From Clostridiales bacterium (GTDB taxonomy: Bacteria; Bacillota; Clostridia; Oscillospirales; Oscillospiraceae): a stretch of 40,195 nt of DNA. This document shows positions 1-6,784 of this stretch, piece by piece. The first letter of the stretch is position 1; every line of letters starts with the position of its first letter. The translations under genes were made by a program, and so were the position numbers. Under the pieces are notes generated by a model. It worked only from the letters and a program-made list of their open reading frames with translations, searched no databases and had not been told where the DNA came from. The DNA is taken from positions 1-40,195 of the forward strand of contig JALFUW010000096.1 of the NCBI GenBank assembly GCA_022786995.1, read 5' to 3'.

Positions 1-41
1 AGTATAATAACACGGTTTTCGGCAAATGTCACCCCCAAATG

Positions 42-82
42 GAAAAATCCGGCGGATTCCGCAAAAACGGTAATCCGCCGGG
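42..82 (-). terminator. Terminator of the sugar ABC operon
   Basis: A perfect 10-bp stem (arms 49-58 and 72-81, GC-rich) lies just past the stop codon of the last permease gene. On the minus strand it is followed by ATTTTTCC. This is the layout of an intrinsic terminator, so the three-gene transporter operon probably ends here. Confidence 0.8.
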
Positions 83-93
83 ATTGCTTGGAC

Positions 94-945
94 TTAGCCC
101 TTGACGCCGCCGGCGGTGAGGCCGCTGGTCAGATTCTTCTCAATGGACATGAAGAGGATGACCACGGGGACAATGGCAAAGATGGACGCGGCAAACAGAT
201 ACTGCCACTCGATCATGTTGTAGCCGTTGAAGATGTTGATACCGACGGTCAGAGGCTTAATGGTCTCGGTGGAGATCAGACACAGCGCCACGGTGTACTC
301 GTTCCAGGCGTTGATGAAGATAAAAATCAGGGTGGTGACGATGCCGGGGGCGGCAACGGGCAGCAGAATCTTCATCATCGCTTGAATGCGGCTGCAGCCG
401 TCGATGGTGGCAGCCTGCTCCATCTCGGCGGAGATGGACATGAAGGTGCCCCGCAGCAGCCAGATGGTGAAAGCCTGGTTAAAGGCGGCGTTGATGAAGA
501 TCAGGCCGAGCAGGGAGTTTGTCAGGTGCAGGATCTGCATGACCTTGTAAATACCGATCAGCAGCACCACGGGGGCAAACATCTGGGACACGATGATGAA
601 GCCCAGAAAGGCGGTCTGACCCTTGAACTTCATACGGGCCAGGGCGTAAGCGGCGGGGATGCCGCAGACCATGGCTATGGCGGTGGAGCCGGCGGCGATG
701 ACGATGGAATTGAGCATGTACTTTGCCATAGGGGCCTTCACCCAGATGTCAGCGAAGTTCGACCACATGACTTTGATGGGGAAAATGGTGCCCTGCATGG
801 CGAAGATCTCGTCGCGGCTCTTAAGCGCCGTGCAGACCATGACGAAGTAGGGATACAGAATAAACAGGCAGATGAGCACGATCACGAAGTACAGCAGAAT
901 CCGGCTCAGGAGCTTGCCCCAGTTCACACGAATGTTGTCAGCCAT
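94..945 (-). CDS. Carbohydrate ABC transporter permease, MalG type
   Basis: This is a 283-aa inner-membrane permease subunit of a type I sugar importer (CUT1 family). The N-terminus is short and cytoplasmic, followed by a strongly hydrophobic first segment (about residues 15-37) and five further membrane spans. The cytoplasmic EAA loop that docks the ATPase is visible as EQAATIDG followed by ILLP (about residues 175-200). The start ATG sits 2 nt after the stop of the upstream permease, and the Shine-Dalgarno GGAGA lies in that gene's last codons, so the two are translationally linked. No ATPase is encoded here; CUT1 importers of this group often share a distant MsiK/UgpC-like ATPase. Substrate is not readable from the permease. 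The next-door nahK-like gene suggests an amino-sugar disaccharide, which is inference. Confidence 0.93.
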   Translation of the reverse strand: MADNIRVNWGKLLSRILLYFVIVLICLFILYPYFVMVCTALKSRDEIFAMQGTIFPIKVMWSNFADIWVKAPMAKYMLNSIVIAAGSTAIAMVCGIPAAYALARMKFKGQTAFLGFIIVSQMFAPVVLLIGIYKVMQILHLTNSLLGLIFINAAFNQAFTIWLLRGTFMSISAEMEQAATIDGCSRIQAMMKILLPVAAPGIVTTLIFIFINAWNEYTVALCLISTETIKPLTVGINIFNGYNMIEWQYLFAASIFAIVPVVILFMSIEKNLTSGLTAGGVKG

Positions 946-947
946 GA

Positions 948-1841
948 TTACTCATCTCCTTTCTTCAGGGTGGAGACCATGTAGAAGCTGGCGCAGACCA
1001 GCAGGATCAGGAAGCCGATAACGGAAACCGCGGCGGCTTCGCCCTGCTTGCCGTTGTAGAAGGCCAGCTTGTAGAGGTAGGTGACCAGGGTGTCGGTACG
1101 GCTGGCGGGGTCGCCCTTGGTGATGGTCCAGACGATGGGGAAGGAATTGAAGACGTAGATGATGTTCAGCACCGTGGCCACGGTCAGGCTGGGCTTGACC
1201 AGAGGCAGGGTGATGTTGAAGAGCTTTTCCCAGTAGTTGGCGCCGTCCACAATGGCTGCTTCATAGTAGGAGGCGTCAATGCTCTGCAGGCCGGAAAGGG
1301 CAGTGAAGCACACAAAGGGGATTGTAACGAAGATACCACAGGCGATTTCCCAGGCGAAGAAGGCCTCGGGAGAGGGGGTCCAGTTCACATTACTCTGGAT
1401 GATGCCCAGGGTTTTCAGCAGGGTATTCAGGGCGCCGTAGTCGGTGTTGATGATGAACTTCCAGACGGAAGCCTGAATGACCAGGGTGGTGGCCCAGGGG
1501 AAGACCACAATGGCTCGGGCGATCTTGCGGCCCTTGAACTCGTTATTCAGAAGCAGCGCAAGGATAAAGCCCAGGACCGTGGACAGCACCACCACGAAAA
1601 CGGTCCAGACGATGGTGTTCTTCAGAACCATGCCGAATTTGGCGTTGCCAACAGCCTTGGTGAAGTTATCAAAGCCACAGAAGCCCCGCACCAGACCAGC
1701 CTTTGTGACCTGACTGAAAGCCATGCGGAAGACGTAACCGATGGGGACGATGATAAAGACCGCCATCAGAATGACGCTGGGCAGAATCCAGAGGTAGGGT
1801 TCCGCTTTATTCAGAAGCGTATAAGGCTTTTTTTGATTCAC
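948..1841 (-). CDS. Carbohydrate ABC transporter permease, MalF type
   Basis: This is a 297-aa permease subunit, the partner of the downstream MalG-type protein. A hydrophobic segment begins near residue 15 (LWILPSVILMAVF), and about six membrane spans can be read. The EAA loop appears as YYEAAIVDGA followed by ITLPLVKPS (about residues 190-215). Length and motif order fit the CUT1 MalF/UgpA/LacF family without the long MalF periplasmic loop of E. coli. The gene lies 188 bp downstream of the binding-protein gene. A strong hairpin in that gap (1960-1986) may lower permease expression relative to the binding protein. Substrate is unknown from sequence alone. Confidence 0.93.
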   Translation of the reverse strand: MNQKKPYTLLNKAEPYLWILPSVILMAVFIIVPIGYVFRMAFSQVTKAGLVRGFCGFDNFTKAVGNAKFGMVLKNTIVWTVFVVVLSTVLGFILALLLNNEFKGRKIARAIVVFPWATTLVIQASVWKFIINTDYGALNTLLKTLGIIQSNVNWTPSPEAFFAWEIACGIFVTIPFVCFTALSGLQSIDASYYEAAIVDGANYWEKLFNITLPLVKPSLTVATVLNIIYVFNSFPIVWTITKGDPASRTDTLVTYLYKLAFYNGKQGEAAAVSVIGFLILLVCASFYMVSTLKKGDE

Positions 1842-1959
1842 GTTTTATACCTCCCTGTTTCTAAAGAAATGCGCGCGGAGTAAGCGGGTGCGAAAACGCA
1901 GCCACTTTCAAAATGCGGCAAAGGCAGCGTGCAGCACTTTGAAAGAGACTGCAATCAAA

Positions 1960-1986
1960 GTGGGCCGGGCCAAACGCCCGGCCCAC
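1960..1986 (-). terminator. Intercistronic hairpin between binding protein and permeases
   Basis: A perfect 11-bp GC-rich stem (1960-1970 with 1976-1986) with a 5-nt loop sits between the binding-protein stop and the permease start. On the minus strand it is followed only by TTTGATTG, a poor U-tract. It is therefore more likely a partial terminator or an mRNA-stabilising hairpin than a full stop, giving more binding protein than permease. Confidence 0.6.
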
Positions 1987-2029
1987 CTCTTTTGGTTAGA
2001 TCATGCGGTGATTTGGACTATCTGATGGA

Positions 2030-3244
2030 TTAACCGGCGATATCAGCCTGCAGCGCATCCAGCAGCTCCTGAACGTTGCCACCCTGCAGAGCCTGCTGCT
2101 CCACATCGATAACGCCCTGCTTCACATCGGCCCACTCAGCCTTGGCGGTGGGGTAGAACTTCGCGGAGCCAACGATATCGATCCAGGCGCCCATGGCGGG
2201 ATCGGCAGCGGCGCAAGCCTCGCCGCCGGCAGTGGTGGCGGGCAGGAAGCCTTCCATCAGAACCCAGTCGGAGTAGGGCTTGTCATCGTAGAAAGCGTCC
2301 ACAACCTTGGTGATGGCAGCCATCTGCTTGTCGTTCTGCTTGTTGTCGAAGCACATGATGCGGTCCATAACGCCGGCGGAGACGGAGGTGCCGGAGTTGT
2401 TGGGGATGGCGGCGAAGCCATAGTTGACGCCAGCCTCACCGGCCTGCTGGGACAGAGCGTTGGGAGCGATCATCATGGCCAGCTTGCCGGCGCAGAACAG
2501 ATCCTGCAGGTTGTAACGGGTGTCGTTGGTGGGGTCGGAGTTGGTCAGGCCGTCCTTGATCAGGCCCACGGCGTACTCAACAGCTTCCACGTTCTTGGCG
2601 GAGTTCAGGGTCCAGTTGCCGGCGTCGTCCACGAAGCCGCCGCCGTTGCCCCAGGTGTAGTAAGCGAAAGCGGCCTGGCCTTCGTCGGTGGTCATGTCAA
2701 TGCCCCAGGGGTAGACATCGGGGCACTTTTCCTTCAGAGTCTTGCAGGCAGCGGTCAGCTCGTCCCAGGTGGTGGGAACGGCCACACCGGCCTTGTCCAA
2801 AATGTCCTTGTTGTAGTACATGGCACGGGCGGAAGCCAGATCGGGCACAGCCCAGACAACGCCGTCAACCACGGACTGATCCAGGAAAGCGGGGTAGAAC
2901 TTCTTGTAGGTCTCGGCGGAGCACCACTTCTCGGCGGGCAGCAGCAGACCGTCAGCCTGATAGTCGGCGAAAACGTCGATGTTCAGCAGGTCGGGCGCCT
3001 GACCGTTGGAGATACGGGTATTGACCACGGTGTAGATGTCGTTCCAGGAGACGCAGTCAACAACCAGATCGATGCCCTTGTTGTTCTCTTCGAACTTCTT
3101 CTCGAACTCTGCCCACCAGTCGGCGGTCTTGGGGCCGTACTGAGCGGCGATCATGGTGACGGTGGTACCCTTGGAGCCGCCGCCGCAGGCTGCCAGACCC
3201 ATGACCATAACCAGAGCCAGCAGCAAACAGATAATCTTCTTCAT
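2030..3244 (-). CDS. Extracellular sugar-binding lipoprotein of ABC importer
   Basis: This is a 404-aa family 1 extracellular solute-binding protein, the substrate receptor of the importer. The signal peptide is typical of a lipoprotein: MKK, a hydrophobic stretch, then the lipobox LAAC with lipidated Cys20, followed by a Gly/Ser linker. The mature part has the mixed alpha/beta composition and Trp/Tyr-rich segments (for example DWWAEFEKKFEENN and TWDELTAACKTL) of CUT1 binding proteins. It is first in the operon, with the two permeases downstream on the same strand. A minus-strand promoter lies at 3356-3383. The nearby nahK and galE on the opposite strand suggest a GlcNAc/GalNAc-containing sugar as ligand. 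That is inference; cello-oligosaccharides are an alternative because a cellobiose phosphorylase lies 20 kb away. Confidence 0.93.
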   Translation of the reverse strand: MKKIICLLLALVMVMGLAACGGGSKGTTVTMIAAQYGPKTADWWAEFEKKFEENNKGIDLVVDCVSWNDIYTVVNTRISNGQAPDLLNIDVFADYQADGLLLPAEKWCSAETYKKFYPAFLDQSVVDGVVWAVPDLASARAMYYNKDILDKAGVAVPTTWDELTAACKTLKEKCPDVYPWGIDMTTDEGQAAFAYYTWGNGGGFVDDAGNWTLNSAKNVEAVEYAVGLIKDGLTNSDPTNDTRYNLQDLFCAGKLAMMIAPNALSQQAGEAGVNYGFAAIPNNSGTSVSAGVMDRIMCFDNKQNDKQMAAITKVVDAFYDDKPYSDWVLMEGFLPATTAGGEACAAADPAMGAWIDIVGSAKFYPTAKAEWADVKQGVIDVEQQALQGGNVQELLDALQADIAG

Positions 3245-3355
3245 CTTATGTCCTCCATTTTAATTGGTATGTGGCTTTCCGGGCACAGCCGCGCCAGGAA
3301 AGCCATTCATTTCAGATACGTTTGTCTTTTTGAACGACAAGTGGTATCTGCTATT

Positions 3356-3383
3356 AGTATACAGCAAAAAATGGATAAGTCAA
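3356..3383 (-). promoter_or_regulatory. Promoter of the sugar ABC operon
   Basis: On the minus strand TTGACT (3378-3383) and TATACT (3356-3361) are separated by 16 bp, upstream of the binding-protein gene. A short inverted repeat (TTGTC, 9 nt, GACAA, near 3322-3341) follows the expected start site and could be an operator. The 394-bp gap 3245-3638 holds this promoter, the opposite nahK promoter and no gene that I can support. Confidence 0.6.
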
Positions 3384-3511
3384 TGCGAAATGGATGAAAA
3401 AAAGGCCTGTTTTCGACGATTTACACAAAATTGGATGATTCAACAATTGTAAGGACTTCAAATTGTACAATTTTCCAAAGGCAAAAATCTGTTTTTTTCT
3501 TTGAAAAGTTG

Positions 3512-3540
3512 TTGCAACCGCAGATTTCCTATGGTATACT
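3512..3540 (+). promoter_or_regulatory. Promoter of the nahK-like gene
   Basis: TTGCAA (3512-3517), a 17-bp spacer and TATACT (3535-3540) form a good sigma-A promoter. The leader of about 90 nt contains an 8-bp inverted repeat, AAATAGTT (3559-3566) and AACTATTT (3583-3590), nested with TTCGCA/TGCGAA. This is a candidate operator for an unidentified regulator. Confidence 0.65.
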
Positions 3541-3638
3541 GAAGAAAAACAGGACGGAAAATAGTTCGCATTTATATAAATCAACTATTTGTGTGCGAAA
3601 AAACGTGATACCGTTTCAAAATACAGGAGGGAGCAGCC

Positions 3639-4760
3639 ATGTCACAGATTTTCATTCCCAGCAACGACCCGATTCTTTCTGAGGTTCTCGCCGCCTACGA
3701 GTTCCCCGCCACCCTGCTGGGCGCCGTGCGCTACGGTCAGGGCCACATCAACGATACCTTTTGCGTCCTGTGTCAGCCCCAGGAGGGCGATGCCATCCGC
3801 TTTATTTTACAGGGCCTGAGCAGCGCAGCCTTCCCCCACCCGGAGGAACTGATGGACAATTTCATCGGGATTACCTCCTATCTGCGGGAGAAGGTCATTG
3901 CCGCCGGCGGAGATCCCCTGCGGGAGACCCTGTCTCTGGTAAAAACCAGGGACGGCAAGGATTTCTATACCGATGGGAGTGGGAAGGTCTGGCGGCTGAC
4001 CCCCTTCATTGAAAATACGGACTGCTTCCAGTCCGCCACCCCCGAGCTGTTTGAGGCTTCCGCCCGGGCCTTCGGCCGGTTCCAGTACCTGCTGCAGGGC
4101 TATCCTGCTGCCACGCTCCATGAGACCATCGTGAATTTCCACAACACCGAGGATCGGTTTGCCAAATTCGAGGCCGCGCTGAAAGCCGACAAGCTGGGAA
4201 GGGCCGCGGACATTCAAAAGGAGATTCAGTTCGTGCTGGATCGGAAGGCAGACTGCTCCGTAGCTTTGCAGGCCCTGCGGGAGGGGAAGCTTCCCCTGCG
4301 GGTCACCCACAACGACACCAAGCTCAACAACATCCTCATCGACCGCGATACCCACGAGGGCATCTGCGTCATCGATCTGGACACCACCATGCCGGGCCTG
4401 TCCATCAACGACTTCGGCGATTCCATCCGCTTCGGCGCCAACCACAGCAAGGAGGACGAGAAGGACTTGACCAAGGTCAATTTTGACATCGAGCTGTATG
4501 AGGCCTACACCCGGGGCTTCCTGGAAGGGGCCAAGGGCAGCCTGACTCCTGCGGAACTGGAATATCTGCCCTGGGGCGCCCGGCTCATGACGTTGGAATG
4601 CGGCATCCGCTTCCTGACGGACTACTTAGACGGCGACCATTATTTCCGCATCCACTATCCCGAGCAGAATCTGGATCGCTGCCGTACCCAGTTCAAGCTG
4701 GTTTCCGACATGGAGGCGCAGTTTGAAGCCATGGCGGCGGTGGTGCGCAAATACGCTTAA
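3639..4760 (+). CDS. nahK: N-acetylhexosamine 1-kinase (NahK/LnpB type)
   Basis: This 373-aa cytosolic kinase has the aminoglycoside-phosphotransferase fold. NahK phosphorylates GlcNAc or GalNAc at C1 in the galacto-/lacto-N-biose salvage route. From memory of bifidobacterial NahK (about 360 aa) the likeness runs along the whole chain: GQGHINDTF near the N-terminus, an AFGRFQ-like segment, the catalytic motif THNDTKLNNIL (His224, Asp226, Asn231), the metal-binding VIDLDTTMPG (Asp246) and DFGDSIRFGA. The start is fixed by AGGAGG 8 nt upstream. It is divergent from a sugar importer and followed by galE, which matches parts of the lnp cluster. However, no GH112 phosphorylase or hexose-1-P uridylyltransferase is in the window. 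Activity on other hexosamines or on homoserine-like substrates cannot be excluded. Confidence 0.85.
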   Translation: MSQIFIPSNDPILSEVLAAYEFPATLLGAVRYGQGHINDTFCVLCQPQEGDAIRFILQGLSSAAFPHPEELMDNFIGITSYLREKVIAAGGDPLRETLSLVKTRDGKDFYTDGSGKVWRLTPFIENTDCFQSATPELFEASARAFGRFQYLLQGYPAATLHETIVNFHNTEDRFAKFEAALKADKLGRAADIQKEIQFVLDRKADCSVALQALREGKLPLRVTHNDTKLNNILIDRDTHEGICVIDLDTTMPGLSINDFGDSIRFGANHSKEDEKDLTKVNFDIELYEAYTRGFLEGAKGSLTPAELEYLPWGARLMTLECGIRFLTDYLDGDHYFRIHYPEQNLDRCRTQFKLVSDMEAQFEAMAAVVRKYA

Positions 4761-4770
4761 ATCAGTGAGA

Positions 4771-4852
4771 AGTGTGGAGTGTTGAGTGTGGAGTGATGGT
4801 ATCGCCTTCGGCGATGATTATAAATAACTCCAAACTCCAAACTCCTAACTCC
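4771..4852. repeat. Palindromic GAGT/ACTC-rich intergenic repeat
   Basis: The left part repeats GTGTGGAGT-like units and the right part repeats AACTCCA-like units, giving a long imperfect inverted repeat around a small hairpin (ATCGCC, TTC, GGCGAT at about 4801-4815). It lies between nahK and galE and would fold in the transcript. No open frame is present. It may also serve as a weak terminator for nahK. Confidence 0.55.
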
Positions 4853-4860
4853 CTGCGGTC

Positions 4861-4889
4861 TTGACATCGTTCCCCAGCGGAAGTATAAT
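4861..4889 (+). promoter_or_regulatory. Consensus promoter of galE
   Basis: TTGACA (4861-4866), a 17-bp spacer and TATAAT (4884-4889) form a perfect consensus sigma-A promoter. galE therefore appears to be transcribed strongly and independently of the upstream kinase gene. Confidence 0.85.
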
Positions 4890-4922
4890 TTTCATAAATA
4901 ATAATGTAGGAGGTTGAAACCC

Positions 4923-5945
4923 ATGAACATTCTGGTTACCGGCGGCGCCGGATACATCGGCTCCCACACCTGCGTGGAGCTGCTCAGCCGGGGCTACGGC
5001 GTTGTGGTCATTGACAATCTGTGCAACTCCAACCCCAAGAGTCTGGAGCGGGTGGAGCTGCTTACCGGCAAGAAGCCCAAGTTCTATGAGGGCGATGTCC
5101 GGGACGAAGCCCTGCTTCGCAAGATCTTCGCGGAAAACGAGATTTCCGCAGTCATCCATTTTGCTGGTCTGAAGGCCGTGGGCGAGTCTGTGGCCCAGCC
5201 CTGGCGGTATTACGACAATAACCTCAATTCTACGCTGGTGCTGACCAAGGTCATGGGCGAAGTGGGCTGCAAAAAGATCATCTTCTCCTCCTCCGCCACC
5301 GTCTACTCCGGGGACAACGAGATGCCCCTGCGGGAGACCAGCCGTACCGGCAACTGCACCAACCCCTACGGCTGGACGAAATACATGACTGAGCAGATTC
5401 TGTCCGGCATGAGCGTGGCCGATCCCCAGTGGAGCATCGTGCTGCTGCGCTACTTCAACCCCATCGGCGCCCACGAATCCGGCATGATCGGCGAGGATCC
5501 CCGGGGCATTCCCAACAACCTGATGCCCTACATCACCCAGGTGGCCATCGGCCGCCGGGAGTTCCTCAGCGTTTACGGAAACGACTACGACACCCCCGAT
5601 GGCACCGGCGTCCGGGACTACATCCACGTCGTCGATCTGGCCTGCGGTCACGTCGCCGCGGTGAAGTTCGTCACCGAGCATGAGGGCTGCGAGGTGTTCA
5701 ACCTAGGCACCGGCACCGGCTACAGCGTACTGGACATGGTGAAGGCCTTTGAGGAGGCCAACAACGTAAAGGTGCCCTACAAGATTGTGGATCGCCGCCC
5801 CGGCGATCTGGCTACCTGCTACGCAGACCCCGCCAAGAGCGCGGAGGTACTGGGCTGGAAAGCCGAGAAGACCCTGGTGGATATGTGCCGGGATTCCTGG
5901 CGCTGGCAGTCCCAGAACCCTATGGGTTACAGTACCGCCGAATGA
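4923..5945 (+). CDS. galE: UDP-glucose 4-epimerase
   Basis: This 340-aa NAD-dependent short-chain dehydrogenase interconverts UDP-glucose and UDP-galactose; many homologues also act on the N-acetyl forms. The Rossmann motif TGGAGYIGSH begins at about residue 6. The catalytic Ser is in SSSATVYS and the Tyr/Lys pair in YGWTKYM. The sugar-nucleotide part contains RYFNPIGAH and a typical C-terminal RRPGDLA. The reading frame also opens at TTG 4914, but that codon abuts AGGAGG (4908-4913). ATG 4923 has a 9-nt spacing, so I take it as the start. It follows nahK but has its own promoter and a terminator. Its role is to link galactose or GalNAc released from glycans to UDP-sugars for the envelope. 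Confidence 0.95.
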   Translation: MNILVTGGAGYIGSHTCVELLSRGYGVVVIDNLCNSNPKSLERVELLTGKKPKFYEGDVRDEALLRKIFAENEISAVIHFAGLKAVGESVAQPWRYYDNNLNSTLVLTKVMGEVGCKKIIFSSSATVYSGDNEMPLRETSRTGNCTNPYGWTKYMTEQILSGMSVADPQWSIVLLRYFNPIGAHESGMIGEDPRGIPNNLMPYITQVAIGRREFLSVYGNDYDTPDGTGVRDYIHVVDLACGHVAAVKFVTEHEGCEVFNLGTGTGYSVLDMVKAFEEANNVKVPYKIVDRRPGDLATCYADPAKSAEVLGWKAEKTLVDMCRDSWRWQSQNPMGYSTAE

Positions 5946-5952
5946 AGACAAC

Positions 5953-5985
5953 GCTGCCTCGGATAAGTCCGGGGCGGCGCTTTTT
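5953..5985 (+). terminator. Terminator of galE
   Basis: An 11-bp stem with two G-T pairs (5953-5963 with 5968-5978, loop TAAG) is followed by GCTTTTT. It starts 8 nt after the galE stop codon. Confidence 0.8.
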
Positions 5986-6005
5986 ATGGGGCTGTTAAGA
6001 AAGTC

Positions 6006-6125
6006 TGTCATTGCGAACCAGCGCGCACGCCTGGGGCAATCCGTTTCCTTTTCCAATGCGGCTATTTTATACCTGTTACCAAAGAAGTACGGATTGCCAC
6101 GTCGCACGGCTTCCTCGCAATGACA
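6006..6125. repeat. Repeat family R1, copy 1 (TGTCATTGCGA...TCGCAATGACA)
   Basis: This 120-bp element has inverted ends: TGTCATTGCGA at the left and TCGCAATGACA at the right. Inside are GGCAATCCG and CGGATTGCC arms around an AT-richer centre. The same layout recurs at 11608, 30866 and 32866. It carries no gene. It looks like a small non-autonomous (MITE-like) element or a processed hairpin repeat. This copy lies after the galE terminator. Confidence 0.8.
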
Positions 6126-6178
6126 GTGGTAGACGATGTGCGAGAGCTTAAGTTGATGACATTGCCCCATAGGGGGGG

Positions 6179-6206
6179 AAAAACAAGGGCACCCCGAAGG
6201 GTGCCC
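6179..6206 (-). terminator. Terminator of the 46-aa Cys/Asn-rich gene
   Basis: An 8-bp stem (6187-6194 with 6199-6206) reads on the minus strand with a TTCG tetraloop and is followed by TTGTTTTT. It begins 10 nt after the stop codon of the small gene. A dedicated terminator supports that gene as real. Confidence 0.8.
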
Positions 6207-6215
6207 TGTTTGCGT

Positions 6216-6356
6216 TTAGCAGCAGCCGCAGTTATTGTTGTTGTCGCAGCCGTTCCAGCCCCAGTTGCCGCCGCAGTTGCAGAACAGAAGAACCAGAATG
6301 ATGATCCACCACCAGTTGTTATTCAGGCAGCCACAGATACCGTTGTTGTTACACAT
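6216..6356 (-). CDS. 46-aa Asn/Cys/Trp-rich small membrane protein
   Basis: This tiny gene is well framed: ATG at 6356 is preceded by GGAGG with a 7-nt spacing, and a terminator follows the stop. The protein begins MCNNNGICGC, has a tryptophan triplet (residues 15-17) leading into a short hydrophobic helix (residues 18-25, IIILVLLF), and ends in a Gly/Asn/Cys/Trp tail. It has 9 Cys and 13 Asn in 46 residues. The layout, a polar Gly/Asn/Cys-rich shell around one short hydrophobic segment, recalls YjcZ-like sporulation or 'high-cysteine' small proteins of Firmicutes. I infer a possible spore-coat or envelope role. No catalytic motif is visible, and other functions, such as metal binding, are possible. 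Confidence 0.7.
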   Translation of the reverse strand: MCNNNGICGCLNNNWWWIIILVLLFCNCGGNWGWNGCDNNNNCGCC

Positions 6357-6452
6357 AGAAATACCTCCGAAGCAGGATTTTTTGAGCTTCACCGCTCATT
6401 CCATGTTATTCCGCGTCGGCATTTTTGTGCGGAAGATGGGGCGAAACTGTGC

Positions 6453-6481
6453 TTGACGAAGGCTGCGGCGTGTGGTATCAT
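6453..6481 (+). promoter_or_regulatory. Promoter pointing at the 3' end of the holin-like toxin gene
   Basis: TTGACG (6453-6458), a 17-bp spacer and TATCAT (6476-6481) form a good plus-strand promoter. No plus-strand gene follows. A transcript from about 6488 would run toward and into the end of the minus-strand toxin gene (stop at 6575). The 218-bp gap 6357-6574 holds this promoter and hairpin-rich sequence, but no other gene that I can support. Confidence 0.6.
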
Positions 6482-6487
6482 AGTGGG

Positions 6488-6585
6488 CAAGGACGGCTTC
6501 CCCGTGGGCTAGACGGGAAGGTTGGCCAACAAGTGGATGTGAAATGGCCGCTTCTCGCTAGGGTAGGGGGGCGGTTATTTCTTTA
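6488..6585 (+). ncRNA. Candidate antisense RNA of a type I toxin locus
   Basis: This is a proposed transcript, and its end is uncertain. It would start after the promoter at 6453-6481 and fold into a hairpin from CTTCCC...GGGAAG near 6498-6520. A second possible stem pairs GGCCGC (about 6547) with GCGGTT (about 6571), followed by ATTTCTTTAT, which could act as a terminator. It would overlap the last codons of the toxin mRNA, as RatA overlaps txpA in Bacillus. All of this is inference from promoter position and folding by eye. Confidence 0.35.
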
Positions 6586-6652
6586 TCTGGGTTCCCAAAG
6601 AGATAGCCGCAATAACAAGCATAAGTAACGCAATGGTTTCCGTTACGCTCAT
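6575..6652 (-). CDS. 25-aa putative holin-like toxin
   Basis: This is a 25-aa peptide: MSVTETIALL, a hydrophobic helix through about residue 19, then a short basic end (QIKK). The start ATG at 6652 has AAGGAGGG 7-8 nt upstream, and a promoter sits at 6700-6728. The MSxxE-T/A start, the single hydrophobic helix and the lysine tail match the small 'putative holin-like toxin' peptides (Hol_Tox type) of Firmicutes, thought to be type I toxins that act on the membrane. A converging promoter downstream offers a possible antisense RNA antitoxin. The family call is from memory of the pattern. The peptide could also be a non-toxic small membrane protein. Confidence 0.6.
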   Translation of the reverse strand: MSVTETIALLMLVIAAISLGTQIKK

Positions 6653-6699
6653 CGGCGTTCCCTCCTTTCGGAGTTGGCCGCCGTCCTTGCTTAACCTCG

Positions 6700-6728
6700 G
6701 TTATATCATATTTTTCCCTATTTTCCAA
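6700..6728 (-). promoter_or_regulatory. Promoter of the holin-like toxin gene
   Basis: On the minus strand TTGGAA (6723-6728), 17 bp and TATAAC (6700-6705) precede a leader of about 40 nt with a strong Shine-Dalgarno. Confidence 0.55.
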
Positions 6729-6739
6729 CCACTTTATAC

Positions 6740-6773
6740 AAAAAAGTTCCCGGCAGGCCACCGCCTGCCGGGA
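6740..6773 (-). terminator. Terminator of dapH
   Basis: An 11-bp GC-rich stem (6748-6758 with 6763-6773, loop of 4) is followed on the minus strand by AACTTTTTTG. It lies 11 bp after the dapH stop. Confidence 0.85.
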
Positions 6774-6784
6774 TTCATTCCTTT

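Noticed and set aside
6006..6125. CRISPR or tandem-repeat interpretation of the R1 copies
   Set aside because: Copies are single, far apart and have inverted ends, with no regular spacers or cas genes.
6120..6512. A 130-codon plus-strand frame over the Cys/Asn-rich gene
   Set aside because: Its Val/Ala-rich part is the reverse complement of Asn/Trp/Cys codons, and it has no ribosome site.
6558..6761. A 67-codon minus-strand frame overlapping the toxin gene
   Set aside because: It has no Shine-Dalgarno and runs through the dapH terminator. The 25-codon frame in another phase has proper signals.
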